From: Streptomyces canus
GTDB taxonomy: Bacteria > Actinomycetota > Actinomycetes > Streptomycetales > Streptomycetaceae
Direction: 5' to 3'
DNA length: 64,000 bases
Assembly (NCBI RefSeq): GCF_001514145.1
Contig: NZ_KQ948671.1
Span: 168,282 to 232,281 of the forward strand
The notes beneath the pieces are model-generated. The model did not search any database and was not told the origin of the DNA. It worked only from the letters and a program-made list of their open reading frames with translations. Position 1 is the stretch's first letter. Each line of letters begins with the position of its first letter. The translations under genes and the position numbers were made by a program. Shown here in pieces: positions 1 to 7,974 of this stretch.

Positions 1-31
1 CGCTCGGCTGACGCCCTCTTCCGGTACGGCG

Positions 32-67
32 ATGGGGCGGCCGCCCGGTTCCGGGTGGCCGCCCCAT
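32..67 (-). terminator. Terminator after hupA
   Basis: A 17-base stem with one G-T type mismatch (arms 32-48 and 51-67, closing at GGTTCC) lies about 50 bases beyond the hupA stop. No T tract follows on the minus strand, which is common for Streptomyces terminators. Confidence 0.75.
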
Positions 68-113
68 TGGCGTTACTGAGACGGGTACGTCGTCCCGAGA
101 CGCACCGTCGGAC

Positions 114-395
114 CTACTTGCCCTTGGCGGCTTCCTTGAGCTTGGAGCCCGCCGAAACCTTGACGCTGTAGCCGGCCGGGATCTGGATCGGGTCACCGGT
201 CTGCGGGTTGCGCGCGGTACGAGCGGCACGGTGGGTGCGCTCGAAGGTCAGGAAGCCGGGGATGGTGACCTTCTCGTCACCCTTGGCGACGATCTCGCCG
301 ACGGTCTCGGCGAACGCGGCCAGAACGGCGTCGGCGTCCTTGCGGGTCACCTCGGCGCGGTCGGCCAGCGCGGCCACCAGCTCACTGCGGTTCAT
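114..395 (-). CDS. hupA: HU-family nucleoid DNA-binding protein
   Basis: Encodes a 93-residue histone-like HU protein that bends and compacts DNA as a dimer. The HU fold is visible: helical N-terminus MNRSELVAALA, the GFLTFE turn, then the basic arm RTHRAARTARNPQTGDPI and a short lysine-containing end. It has no long lysine/alanine-rich tail, so it is the short vegetative type (HupA, SCO2950 in S. coelicolor) and not HupS. The ATG at 393-395 was chosen because GGGAGT precedes it at good spacing and the HU fold begins there; the longer reading to 593 adds unrelated sequence. It is a single gene with its own terminator. The 300-base upstream gap contains two related palindromes that may bear on its control. 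Confidence 0.95.
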   Translation of the reverse strand: MNRSELVAALADRAEVTRKDADAVLAAFAETVGEIVAKGDEKVTIPGFLTFERTHRAARTARNPQTGDPIQIPAGYSVKVSAGSKLKEAAKGK

Positions 396-549
396 GTTGT
401 TACTCCCGTGTTCTTCTTGCCGTTGGGGTGTGCCACGCGGCGGGGCCGCACACGAGGCACAGCGAAGCCGATGCGCTCGCGCCCAGGGACGCATCCTGCC
501 CCTACCTGCTGCGGGAAAGCCAATCCGGCACCCGTAGGACTCGTATGAA

Positions 550-604
550 CACCCTAGGGGGTCACACGAACAGAGGCCTGGGCGTGGCGCCACCCTAGAG
601 GGTG
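550..604. promoter_or_regulatory. Paired palindromes upstream of hupA
   Basis: Two near-identical palindromic elements, CACCCTAGGGGGT (550-562) and CACCCTAGAGGGTG (591-604), are centred about 41 bases apart in the gap between the malic enzyme stop and hupA. The repetition suggests paired binding sites acting on hupA. I recognise no named regulator for this motif, and the rest of the gap shows nothing else. Confidence 0.3.
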
Positions 605-698
605 CCGTGAAGCGCCCGGTTCCGCGACGCGCCGGGCCGAAGGACCGCCGTGGCGATCCTCACAGCCGAACAGCCGACGCCCACTGTAGACGCAGGCC

Positions 699-2114
699 CT
701 ACGCCGTCGCCCCGGCGGCCTTCGCCGCGTCCCGCACTGCACCCGCGACCGCGCCCGCGACCTTGTCGTTGAAGACGCTCGGGATGATGTAGTTCGGGTT
801 CAGCTCGTCCTCGGTGACGACGTCCGCGAGGGCCTTCGCGGCCGCGAGCATCATCTCCGTGTTGACCGTGCGGGACTGGGCGTCCAGCAGACCGCGGAAG
901 ACGCCCGGGAAGACCAGCACGTTGTTGATCTGGTTCGGGAAGTCGGAGCGGCCGGTGGCCACGACGGCCGCCGTCTGACGGGCGACCGCCGGGTCGACCT
1001 CGGGGTCGGGGTTCGCGAGCGCGAACACAATCGCACCCTCGGCCATGGCGGCGACGTCGGCGCCGTCCAGGACGTTCGGGGCGGAGACGCCGATGAAGAC
1101 GTCCGCGTCGCGCACGGCCTCCTTCAACGTCCCGGTCAGGCCCTCGGGGTTGGTGTTGTCGGCGATCCAGCGCAGCGCCGAGCCGGGAGCGGCGTCGACG
1201 AGGTCCTCGCGGCCGGCGTGCACGACGCCGTGGATGTCGGCGACGACGGCGTTCTTCACGCCCGCCGCGATCAGCAGCTTGAGGATGGCCGTACCGGCCG
1301 CACCGGCGCCGGACATGACGACCCGGATGTTCTCAATTGCCTTGCCGGCGACGCGAAGTGCGTTCGTCAGGGCGGCGAGGACGACGATCGCGGTGCCGTG
1401 CTGGTCGTCGTGGAAGACGGGGATGTCGAGGGCCTCGCGCAGCCGGGCCTCGATCTCGAAGCAGCGGGGGGCGGAGATGTCCTCGAGGTTGATGCCGGCG
1501 AACCCGGGGGCGATCGCCTTGACGATCTCGACGATCGCGTCGGTGTCCTGGGTGTCCAGGCACAGCGGCCAGGCGTCGATGCCGGCGAACCGCTTGAAGA
1601 GGGCCGCCTTGCCCTCCATGACCGGGAGGGCGGCCTTGGGACCGATGTTGCCCAGACCCAGCACGGCCGAGCCGTCCGTCACGACCGCAACGGAGTTGCG
1701 CTTGATGGTGAGGCGGCGGGCGTCCTCGGGGTTCTCGGCGATCGCCATGCAGACGCGCGCCACACCCGGCGTGTAGATCATCGAGAGATCGTCACGGTTG
1801 CGGATGGGGTGCTTGGACTGCATCTCGATCTTGCCGCCGAGGTGCATGAGGAACGTACGGTCGGACACCTTGCCGAGCGTGACGCCCTCGATGCCGCGCA
1901 ACTGCTGGACGATCTCGTCGGCGTGGGCCGTGGAGCTCGCCGCGATGGTGACGTCCATCCGGAGCTTCTCGTGGCCCGAGGCGGTCACGTCGAGGCCGGT
2001 CACCGAGCCTCCGTGGGACTCTACGGCCGTGGTGATCTGGGAGACCGCGGTACCACCCGCGGGCACCTCCAGCCGGACCGTAATCGAGTAGGAGACGCTG
2101 GGCGCCGTTGCCAT
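699..2114 (-). CDS. Malic enzyme with N-terminal ACT-like domain
   Basis: A 471-residue oxidative malate decarboxylase (malate to pyruvate, CO2 and NAD(P)H; cytosolic, anaplerotic node). An ACT-like regulatory domain covers about residues 1-85. The malic enzyme catalytic domain follows, with the SMIYTPGVA motif near residue 110, the TDGSAVLGLGNIG motif, and FHDDQHGTA. The NAD(P)-binding Rossmann domain contains the glycine-rich MSGAGAAGTAIL. Length is normal for the bacterial short form. The ATG at 2112-2114 follows AGAGGAAG. From memory, the S. coelicolor counterpart SCO2951 is the NAD-linked enzyme; cofactor choice cannot be read safely from sequence here. A small inverted repeat, CCTACT-gatg-AGTAGG (2167-2182), lies just upstream and might be an operator. 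Confidence 0.93.
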   Translation of the reverse strand: MATAPSVSYSITVRLEVPAGGTAVSQITTAVESHGGSVTGLDVTASGHEKLRMDVTIAASSTAHADEIVQQLRGIEGVTLGKVSDRTFLMHLGGKIEMQSKHPIRNRDDLSMIYTPGVARVCMAIAENPEDARRLTIKRNSVAVVTDGSAVLGLGNIGPKAALPVMEGKAALFKRFAGIDAWPLCLDTQDTDAIVEIVKAIAPGFAGINLEDISAPRCFEIEARLREALDIPVFHDDQHGTAIVVLAALTNALRVAGKAIENIRVVMSGAGAAGTAILKLLIAAGVKNAVVADIHGVVHAGREDLVDAAPGSALRWIADNTNPEGLTGTLKEAVRDADVFIGVSAPNVLDGADVAAMAEGAIVFALANPDPEVDPAVARQTAAVVATGRSDFPNQINNVLVFPGVFRGLLDAQSRTVNTEMMLAAAKALADVVTEDELNPNYIIPSVFNDKVAGAVAGAVRDAAKAAGATA

Positions 2115-2222
2115 GGCCGACTTCCTCTGCTTTCACCTGTGACGCTGATGCCGTCCGATGGTCGCACCTACTGATGAGTAGGCGTTAGCCACGTTGGATT
2201 GCGGACTTTTTGTTCATGACGA

Positions 2223-2255
2223 GAGAGGCCCACGTCACATGGACGTGGGCCTCTC
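2223..2255 (-). terminator. Terminator after helD
   Basis: A perfect 14-bp stem (arms 2223-2236 and 2242-2255) with a 5-base loop, 150 bases beyond the helD stop and upstream of the malic enzyme gene. It separates the two transcripts. Confidence 0.8.
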
Positions 2256-2403
2256 AGCAGGTCAATGACACCGACCCGCCATGCTCGCCTCGCGGCAAGT
2301 GGTCGCTCGTAGCGACGAAGGTTGGGCCCGGGGGCTTGGATCGGGCCGGTGTCACACCCAGGCTAACAAACGGATCCCGAAAGACCATTCCCGTACCGAG
2401 AGT

Positions 2404-4770
2404 TCAATCTCTCAGCAGATCGGGCACCCCGTCCCGGTCCGGCTGGTCGCGCTCCGCCGAGACGACCGTCAGCTGCTGGGTGGCCCGGGTGAGGGCGACG
2501 TAGAGCACCCGCAGTCCGGCCGGCGACTCGTCGGCGATCTCGGCCGGGGAGACCACGACCGTCGCGTCGTACTCCAGGCCCTTGGCCTCCAGGCTGCCGA
2601 GCGCCACCACCCGGTCGCCGAGTCCGGTCAACCAGCGAGCGGCCTCTTCCCTGCGGTTCATGGCGACGACGACGCCGACGGTGCCGTCGACGAGGCCGAG
2701 GAGCCGGGCGGCCTCCTCACGGACGGTCTCGCCCAGAGATTTCCGTACGACGGTGAAGCGGGGCTCCACGCCGGTCGATCGTACGGCCGAAGGGGCCGTC
2801 GAACCCGGCATGGCCAGCGCCAGCACCTTCGCCGCGAGGTCGGCGATCTCGGAGGGGTTGCGGTAGTTCACGGTGAGCTGGAAGCGGCGGCGGGGACGCG
2901 CGCCGAGGGCCTCGTCGCGGGCCTCGGCGGCCTCGTCGGGGTCGGACCAGGAGGACTGCGCCGGGTCTCCTACGACCGTCCAGGTGGCGTGCCGGCCGCG
3001 GCGGCCGACCATGCGCCACTGCATCGGCGTGAGGTCCTGGGCCTCGTCGACGATGACGTGGGCGTACTCGACGCGTTCCTGGGCGAGCCGCTCGGCCCGC
3101 TCGCGCTGCGACTCCTCGCGGACCGGCATCAGCTCCTCCAGGCCGGTGAGGTGGTCGAGCGGGTCCAGTTCGCGCCGCTTCTTCGGGCGGGCCGGGGTGC
3201 CGAGGACCGCCTGGAGCTCGTCGAGCATGGCGATGTCGTGCACGGAGAGGCCGTCACGTCTGAGTGAGCGGGCGACCCTGCGGACCTCGCCGGGGTTGAG
3301 GATGCGGCGGGCCCAGCGGCCGAGGCGCCGCTCGTCGGCCATGGCGGCGAGGACGGCCTTAGGGGTGAGCTCCGGCCACCAGGCGTCGAGGAACTCGATG
3401 AAGCTGTCCTCGGAGGTGATGTCCTCGTCGAACGACGACCGCAGCTCGGCCGCCAGTTCGGGATCGGTGTGCCGGGTGCCCGCCCCGGACCGCGCCCACA
3501 GGGCGTCCAGGAGCAGCTTGCGGGCCCGGGGCCGCAGCAGGTTGACGGGTGCGGTGCCGCTGAGGGCGTTCCGGCGGACGTGTTCCAGCTCGTCCCCCTC
3601 CAGTTCGAGCCGGCGCCCGAAGGCGACGACGCGAAGGCGGGTGGGGGGTGCGGTGGAGGATGCGGTGGAGGTGTCGTCCTCGCCGAAGGCGAGCTGCCCG
3701 GAACCGCTCCCCCCGCTGTGGCTTCCCAGCTCCAGCGCCCCCCGCGCCGCCTTCCGCAGCACCTTCAGCATCCGGTACGACCCCTTGGCGCGGGCCACCG
3801 CCGGGGAGTCGTACAGGGTGGCCTCGACGCCGTCGACCAGGGAGCCGATCGCGCGGATGGCGACCTGGCCCTCCTCGCCGAGGGACGGCAGAACGCCCTC
3901 GGTGTACGCCACGAGCAGCGGGGTGGGCGAGACGATGAGAATGCCGCCCGCGTAGCGGCGCCGGTCCTGGTAGAGCAGATACGCGGCCCGGTGCAGGGCC
4001 ACGGCGGTCTTGCCGGTGCCGGGGCCGCCCTCGACGTAGGTCACGGACGCGGCGGGGGCGCGGATGACCAGGTCCTGCTCGGCCTGGATGGAGGCGACGA
4101 TGTCCCGCATGGTGTGGCTGCGGGCCTGTCCCAGCGCGGCCATCAGGGCGCCGTCGCCGATGACGGGCAGCTCGTGGCCGTCGAGGAAGGCCCTGAGCTC
4201 GGGGCGCATCAGGTCGTCCTCGACCCCGAGGACCTTGCGGCCCTTGGAGCGGATCACCCGGCGCCGTACGACACGCCCGGGATCCACTGGAGTGGACCTG
4301 TAGAAGGGGGCGGCGGCCGGCGCCCGCCAGTCGATGACCAGCGGCGCGTACTCGGAGTCCAGGACTCCGATCCGGCCGATGTGCAGGGTCTCCGCGATGT
4401 CCGCGGTGCCGCCCTCCCGGACAGCGCCTTCGGCGGGTTCCACGGCGGTGTAGGCGCCGTCGGGCCCCTTCTTGCCGTCCTTGCCGAGAAGCAGGTCGAT
4501 CCTGCCGAACAGGAAGTCCTCGAACTCGTTGTTGAGCCGGTTGAGGTGCACACCGGCCCGGAAAACCTGGGCGTCCCGCTCGGCGAGAGCGCCCGGTGTG
4601 CCGACCTGGCCGCGCTTGGCCGCGTCGTTCATGAGGAACTCCGCCTCGTGGATCTTCTCCTCGAGACGCCGGTAGACCCGGTCCAGATGTTCCTGTTCGA
4701 CGCCGATCTCGTGGTCCCGAACCGAGTCCTGAACCGAGCCGACCGCGGATTGTTGAGCCTGAGCGGCCAC
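2404..4770 (-). CDS. helD: HelD/HelR-type UvrD-like ATPase acting on RNA polymerase
   Basis: A 788-residue superfamily 1 helicase-like motor. It has a coiled-coil N-terminal arm (residues about 20-80), a Walker A motif GGPGTGKTAVALHR near residue 247, a HVIVDEAQDLTPMQW Walker B/DEAQ box, a VNYRNPSEI motif, and late helicase motifs ending ALTRATQQLTVVSAE. The long N-terminal arm before Walker A and the missing RecBCD-type domains mark the HelD family, which removes RNA polymerase from stalled complexes. Actinobacterial members include rifamycin-protective HelR proteins. Whether this copy gives rifamycin tolerance cannot be told from sequence. The start is GTG at 4768-4770; its ribosome site AAGGGGG lies inside an inverted repeat (see 4772-4823). 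The gene is downstream of rsuA on the same strand but probably separated from it by that hairpin. Confidence 0.88.
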   Translation of the reverse strand: MAAQAQQSAVGSVQDSVRDHEIGVEQEHLDRVYRRLEEKIHEAEFLMNDAAKRGQVGTPGALAERDAQVFRAGVHLNRLNNEFEDFLFGRIDLLLGKDGKKGPDGAYTAVEPAEGAVREGGTADIAETLHIGRIGVLDSEYAPLVIDWRAPAAAPFYRSTPVDPGRVVRRRVIRSKGRKVLGVEDDLMRPELRAFLDGHELPVIGDGALMAALGQARSHTMRDIVASIQAEQDLVIRAPAASVTYVEGGPGTGKTAVALHRAAYLLYQDRRRYAGGILIVSPTPLLVAYTEGVLPSLGEEGQVAIRAIGSLVDGVEATLYDSPAVARAKGSYRMLKVLRKAARGALELGSHSGGSGSGQLAFGEDDTSTASSTAPPTRLRVVAFGRRLELEGDELEHVRRNALSGTAPVNLLRPRARKLLLDALWARSGAGTRHTDPELAAELRSSFDEDITSEDSFIEFLDAWWPELTPKAVLAAMADERRLGRWARRILNPGEVRRVARSLRRDGLSVHDIAMLDELQAVLGTPARPKKRRELDPLDHLTGLEELMPVREESQRERAERLAQERVEYAHVIVDEAQDLTPMQWRMVGRRGRHATWTVVGDPAQSSWSDPDEAAEARDEALGARPRRRFQLTVNYRNPSEIADLAAKVLALAMPGSTAPSAVRSTGVEPRFTVVRKSLGETVREEAARLLGLVDGTVGVVVAMNRREEAARWLTGLGDRVVALGSLEAKGLEYDATVVVSPAEIADESPAGLRVLYVALTRATQQLTVVSAERDQPDRDGVPDLLRD

Positions 4771-4771
4771 C

Positions 4772-4823
4772 GGGCCCCCTTCTGACGTGCTGGGCAGCCG
4801 TCAACCGTACGCGAAGGGGGCCC
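4772..4823 (-). promoter_or_regulatory. Inverted repeat covering the helD ribosome binding site
   Basis: GGGCCCCCTTC (4772-4782) and GAAGGGGGCCC (4813-4823) are exact 11-bp complements separated by 30 bases, between the rsuA stop and the helD GTG. Read on the minus strand, the 3' arm contains the only ribosome binding site for helD. If folded, the RNA would hide that site and could also end rsuA transcripts. No classical RNA polymerase terminator T tract is present. Confidence 0.55.
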
Positions 4824-4833
4824 CGGCGGGAAG

Positions 4834-5661
4834 TTACGCGTCGACCTCGACGAGCTTCTTGCCGTCGGAGGTGACGACCTCGAAGTGGTCGATCGTGTTC
4901 TGAGCCGGTGCGACCGCGCCACCGATGTAGAGAGGCTTCTTGGACTCCGGGGTCTTGCCGTCCGGGAGGCCGTAGCCCCACTTGCCGACGGACCAGGTGG
5001 AGGCCGTCCAGCGCTCGCCGTTGTCGGTGACGGCGATGAGGGAGCACTTGAGCTCTCCCTTGACGCCCTTGAGTTCCAGACCGAGCGAGGTGCCCCAGTC
5101 CTTCGTCTGCATGGCGACGGTCGCGCTGACGCCGGTCGAGGGGTCGGTCCCCGACACCTTGTCGTTCATGGACTCGAAGAGTTCCTTCGCGGTGCTCGCG
5201 AGGACTCTCGGCTGCTCCTTGTCGCCGCCGGAGTCGCCGCCGCCCGCCGCCATCGCGGCGAACGGACCGCCGATGATCAGCGCGGCCGCGGCCGCGACCA
5301 TGTAGAAGCTGCGGCGCCGCTTCTGCGCACGGCGCTCCGCGACCTCGTCCACCAGCTTGTTCACGATCCGCGGGCTGGGCTTGGCGGAGAGCGACTCACC
5401 GATCGCGGGGGTGCCGGAGCCCGGCAGGTCCGCGAGTGCGGCGAGCATCGGCTCCATGCCGGCGAGCTCGTCGAGCTGCTGGGCGCACCATTCGCAGGTC
5501 GCGAGATGGGCCTCGAAAGCGGTTGCCTCGGCGTCGTCGAGGATCCCGAGGGCGTAGGCGCCGACGGTCTCATGCTCGTTCGGCACCGGAGATCCCATCA
5601 TGGAACCTGACATACCCGAACCACCTGTGCCGAATCCCTGGTTACCCCCGTACACACTCAT
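4834..5661 (-). CDS. rsuA: Zinc-finger anti-sigma factor of SigU
   Basis: A 275-residue membrane anti-sigma factor. Residues about 25-60 form a ZAS/zf-HC2 domain with the HLATCEWC (H-x3-C-x2-C) signature after a typical AYALGILDDAEATAFEAH segment. A single transmembrane helix (YMVAAAAALIIGGPFAAMAA, about residues 118-140) follows a basic KRRR stop. The rest is extracytoplasmic, with an anti-sigma-K C-terminal (RskA-like) shape. The ATG at 5659-5661 overlaps the sigma factor stop by one base (TGATG), so the two are translationally coupled; a longer reading to 5862 overlaps the sigma gene and is rejected. Gene order and sequence match RsuA (SCO2953), partner of SigU. It should hold SigU at the membrane until a signal, probably envelope or secretion stress, releases it. 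Confidence 0.88.
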   Translation of the reverse strand: MSVYGGNQGFGTGGSGMSGSMMGSPVPNEHETVGAYALGILDDAEATAFEAHLATCEWCAQQLDELAGMEPMLAALADLPGSGTPAIGESLSAKPSPRIVNKLVDEVAERRAQKRRRSFYMVAAAAALIIGGPFAAMAAGGGDSGGDKEQPRVLASTAKELFESMNDKVSGTDPSTGVSATVAMQTKDWGTSLGLELKGVKGELKCSLIAVTDNGERWTASTWSVGKWGYGLPDGKTPESKKPLYIGGAVAPAQNTIDHFEVVTSDGKKLVEVDA

Positions 5662-6236
5662 CACGCCGTCACCCCCCGCTCCTCCAGTGCGAGCTTCATC
5701 GACCGCAGGGCGTAGAACACCCGCGAGCGGACGGTTCCGCTGGGAATGCCCAGGGTCTCGGCCGCCTCGTTGACGGTACGCCCCTTGAAATACGTCTCGA
5801 CGAGTACCTCCCGGTGGGCCGGGGTCAGGTCGTCCAACGCATCCGACAGCGTCATCAACCACAGCGCCTTGTCGATCTCGTCCTCCGCGGGGATGACCTC
5901 CAGCGGCGACGGATCGACCTCCTGCGGCCGGGCCTGCCGGCTGCGGTGGCCGTCGATGACGATGCGCCGGGCGACCGTCACCAGCCAGGGGCGTACCGAT
6001 CCGGTCGCTCGATTGAGCTGTCCGGCGTTCTTCCAGGCACGGATGAGCGTCTCCTGCACCACGTCCTCAGCTCTCTGGCGGTCACCCGCAACCAACCGAA
6101 GGACATATGCAAGGAGAGGCCCGGCGTGCTCTCTGTACAGGGCACGCATCAGCTCCTCATCAGGTTCCGAGGGCTGGGACATGCGATGTCGGGCCCTCGA
6201 TCCACGTTCATTGGCCACGACGGAATCCTTGCGCAC
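5661..6236 (-). CDS. sigU: ECF RNA polymerase sigma factor SigU
   Basis: A 191-residue extracytoplasmic-function sigma factor. Region 2 is seen as LYREHAGPLLAYVLRLV...AEDVVQETLIRAWKN with the RPWLVTVARRIVIDGHR segment. Region 4 is DALDDLTPAHREVLVETYF followed by the helix-turn-helix AETLGIPSGTVRSRVFYALR. There is no region 1 or 3, as usual for ECF factors. The GTG at 6234-6236 has GGAGG at correct spacing; an in-frame GTG two codons earlier (6242) would place that ribosome site at the start codon itself. The downstream overlapping rsuA gene encodes its zinc-finger anti-sigma. In S. coelicolor the equivalent SigU (SCO2954) affects aerial growth and protein secretion when deregulated. The roughly 260-base upstream gap should hold its promoter, but I could not assign a sure ECF motif. 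Confidence 0.88.
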   Translation of the reverse strand: MRKDSVVANERGSRARHRMSQPSEPDEELMRALYREHAGPLLAYVLRLVAGDRQRAEDVVQETLIRAWKNAGQLNRATGSVRPWLVTVARRIVIDGHRSRQARPQEVDPSPLEVIPAEDEIDKALWLMTLSDALDDLTPAHREVLVETYFKGRTVNEAAETLGIPSGTVRSRVFYALRSMKLALEERGVTA

Positions 6237-6500
6237 GCCCACCTCCGATGTCCCGGGTTCCCCCAGTCGGTCGCTCGACTACGGGTACGGACGTGAGGTG
6301 TTGGGTGTTCAAAGTGCGACGACAGTTTTCTCCTGAGTGACGTGACGAGACAGGACATGCGCGCACATTCCCGCCGCGCGATCTTTACATTTCCACCACA
6401 CAGGCAAGATCACCACTACGGCCCGTGAGGTTGAGCGAGTAAACGACATGTAATCGAAATCACTTCGACAGGCCCTCCACAGAAGGGACATAACGACCAG

Positions 6501-7097
6501 TCAGGTCCGCGAGAGAGCCGCGCGCCTCCGATGCCGGGCCACTCTTTCGCGGTTCCCACAGACCTCACTGGAGCACCAGCGCCTCCTGCGTCCCCGTGAC
6601 GTATCCAGATACACGATGGGGCAGTTGTCCCCTTCGCACTCTCTGATCGCCGCCCGTGCGACCGGGTCCGTCAGCAGCCCTACGGCGTCCCTGGCGATGG
6701 CCCCGAGCAGTGCCGCACAGCCGGGCGGACCGTCCAACTCGCGCACCAGCGAGCCGCCCTCGTCCCGTACCGCGCGCGGGGCCGGAGGTGCGGCACGGGC
6801 GACGTCGTTGACGTGGGCGAGCGCGAGGTCGTAGCCGTGTCCGGGCCCTTGTCCGGGCGCTCCTCGCACCAACTGCCCGATCCGGCCGCGCAGTTCCCGG
6901 AAGCCGACGAGCCAGGACGGGTCCGCGTGCGTCAGGTCGGTCCCGTCCGGCACCAGCCCCGAACCGACGATCCAGGCGCACAGCACCTCCGTCGAGTCGA
7001 GGCGTTCCTCGGGGTGGGTGGTCGCGAGGAGGTCGAGGCTGATCCGTCCGGCGTCGAACCGCAGCTCGTACGCGACCGTGGCCATACCCAGTGCCAT
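6501..7097 (-). CDS. ABATE/CGNR zinc-finger putative transcriptional regulator
   Basis: A 198-residue protein of the CGNR family. The N-terminal ABATE-like domain (about residues 1-140, with FDAGRISLDLLATTHP at its start) is followed by the C-terminal zinc finger: CEGDNCPIVYLDTS, then RRRRWCSSEVCGNRERVARHRR. The paired cysteines and the CGNR tetrad are complete, so the finger should bind zinc and probably nucleic acid. Family members are presumed stress-linked transcription regulators; the target is unknown. A second in-frame ATG lies four codons in (7085) and neither start has a strong ribosome site. It stands alone, divergent from the DUF1772 gene. Confidence 0.85.
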   Translation of the reverse strand: MALGMATVAYELRFDAGRISLDLLATTHPEERLDSTEVLCAWIVGSGLVPDGTDLTHADPSWLVGFRELRGRIGQLVRGAPGQGPGHGYDLALAHVNDVARAAPPAPRAVRDEGGSLVRELDGPPGCAALLGAIARDAVGLLTDPVARAAIRECEGDNCPIVYLDTSRGRRRRWCSSEVCGNRERVARHRRRAALSRT

Positions 7098-7296
7098 GTG
7101 CCAGTCACCGCCTAGGGTGCCCCGGTCGTAAGGGGTCGGTGAGGTGCTTCGCGGCTGTTCCGGGGCTCCCTCTTACAGTGCCCTCCCGCTCCCGCCGCCG
7201 GAACCCCTCGTACCGGGAGCGGTGCCTGGACGCGCACGTATGCGGCGGCGCGTCTCGGCCATGTCGGCGCGCCGGGCGGGGCCCTTGACTGGAGCC

Positions 7297-7794
7297 ATGA
7301 CACAGAGCAGCAGGAGCGGCCGATTCGTCCTCAGCCGATTCGTCCTGGGCGCGGCCACGGTCGCCACGGGCCTGATCGCCGGAGCCTTCTACGTCTTCGC
7401 GTGCGCCGTCATGCCGGGCCTGGCGCGCAGCGACGACCGCGTCTACGTCACCGTGATGCGCGACATCAACGAGGTCATCCAGAACCCGGTGTTCTTCCTG
7501 AGCTTCCTGGGCGCGCCGGCCCTCACGGCGGTGGCGGCCTGGCAGGCCCGGGGCAGCCGACACCGGCGGTGGGTGTGGGCGGCCCTGGCGGCCTCCGCCC
7601 TGGCGTTCCTGGTCACCGTCGTCTTCAACATCCCCCTCAACGACGGCCTCGCGCGGGGCGGCGACCCCGGCGCGCTGCGCGAGGAGTTCGAAGATCCCTG
7701 GGTGGCGTGGAACGTGGTGCGGGCGGTGCTGCTGACGGTGGCGCTGGGCCTTCTGGTGAAGGCCACGGGCAGCCGTGCCGCGCGGGTCGACTAG
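7297..7794 (+). CDS. DUF1772/anthrone oxygenase-like small membrane protein
   Basis: A 165-residue integral membrane protein with four predicted helices: LGAATVATGLIAGAFYVFAC, PVFFLSFLGAPALTAVAAW, WVWAALAASALAFLVTVVF and NVVRAVLLTVALGLLVKA. The VFNIPLND motif and the AWNVVRAV segment near the end are typical of DUF1772. Some relatives are called anthrone oxygenases in polyketide clusters, but most are of unknown function and nothing here points to polyketide metabolism. The ATG at 7297 was chosen because the family signature starts just after it; an upstream in-frame ATG at 7261 is possible. Confidence 0.75.
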   Translation: MTQSSRSGRFVLSRFVLGAATVATGLIAGAFYVFACAVMPGLARSDDRVYVTVMRDINEVIQNPVFFLSFLGAPALTAVAAWQARGSRHRRWVWAALAASALAFLVTVVFNIPLNDGLARGGDPGALREEFEDPWVAWNVVRAVLLTVALGLLVKATGSRAARVD

Positions 7795-7974
7795 CCGGCC
7801 CAGTCCTCGGCAGGCGGCGTTCGCCCCTCTCGCGAGGCCCGGCATGCCCTCTGGCGGCGCCCGGTACTCCCTCTCGCCGCACCGGGAGCAGGCTCCCCCA
7901 CGGCTCGGCTGCCCTCGCGCGGGCCCCCACGACGCCGCTCCTCACCGGGCGAACGTTGCCTGCCGAGGCGCCGG

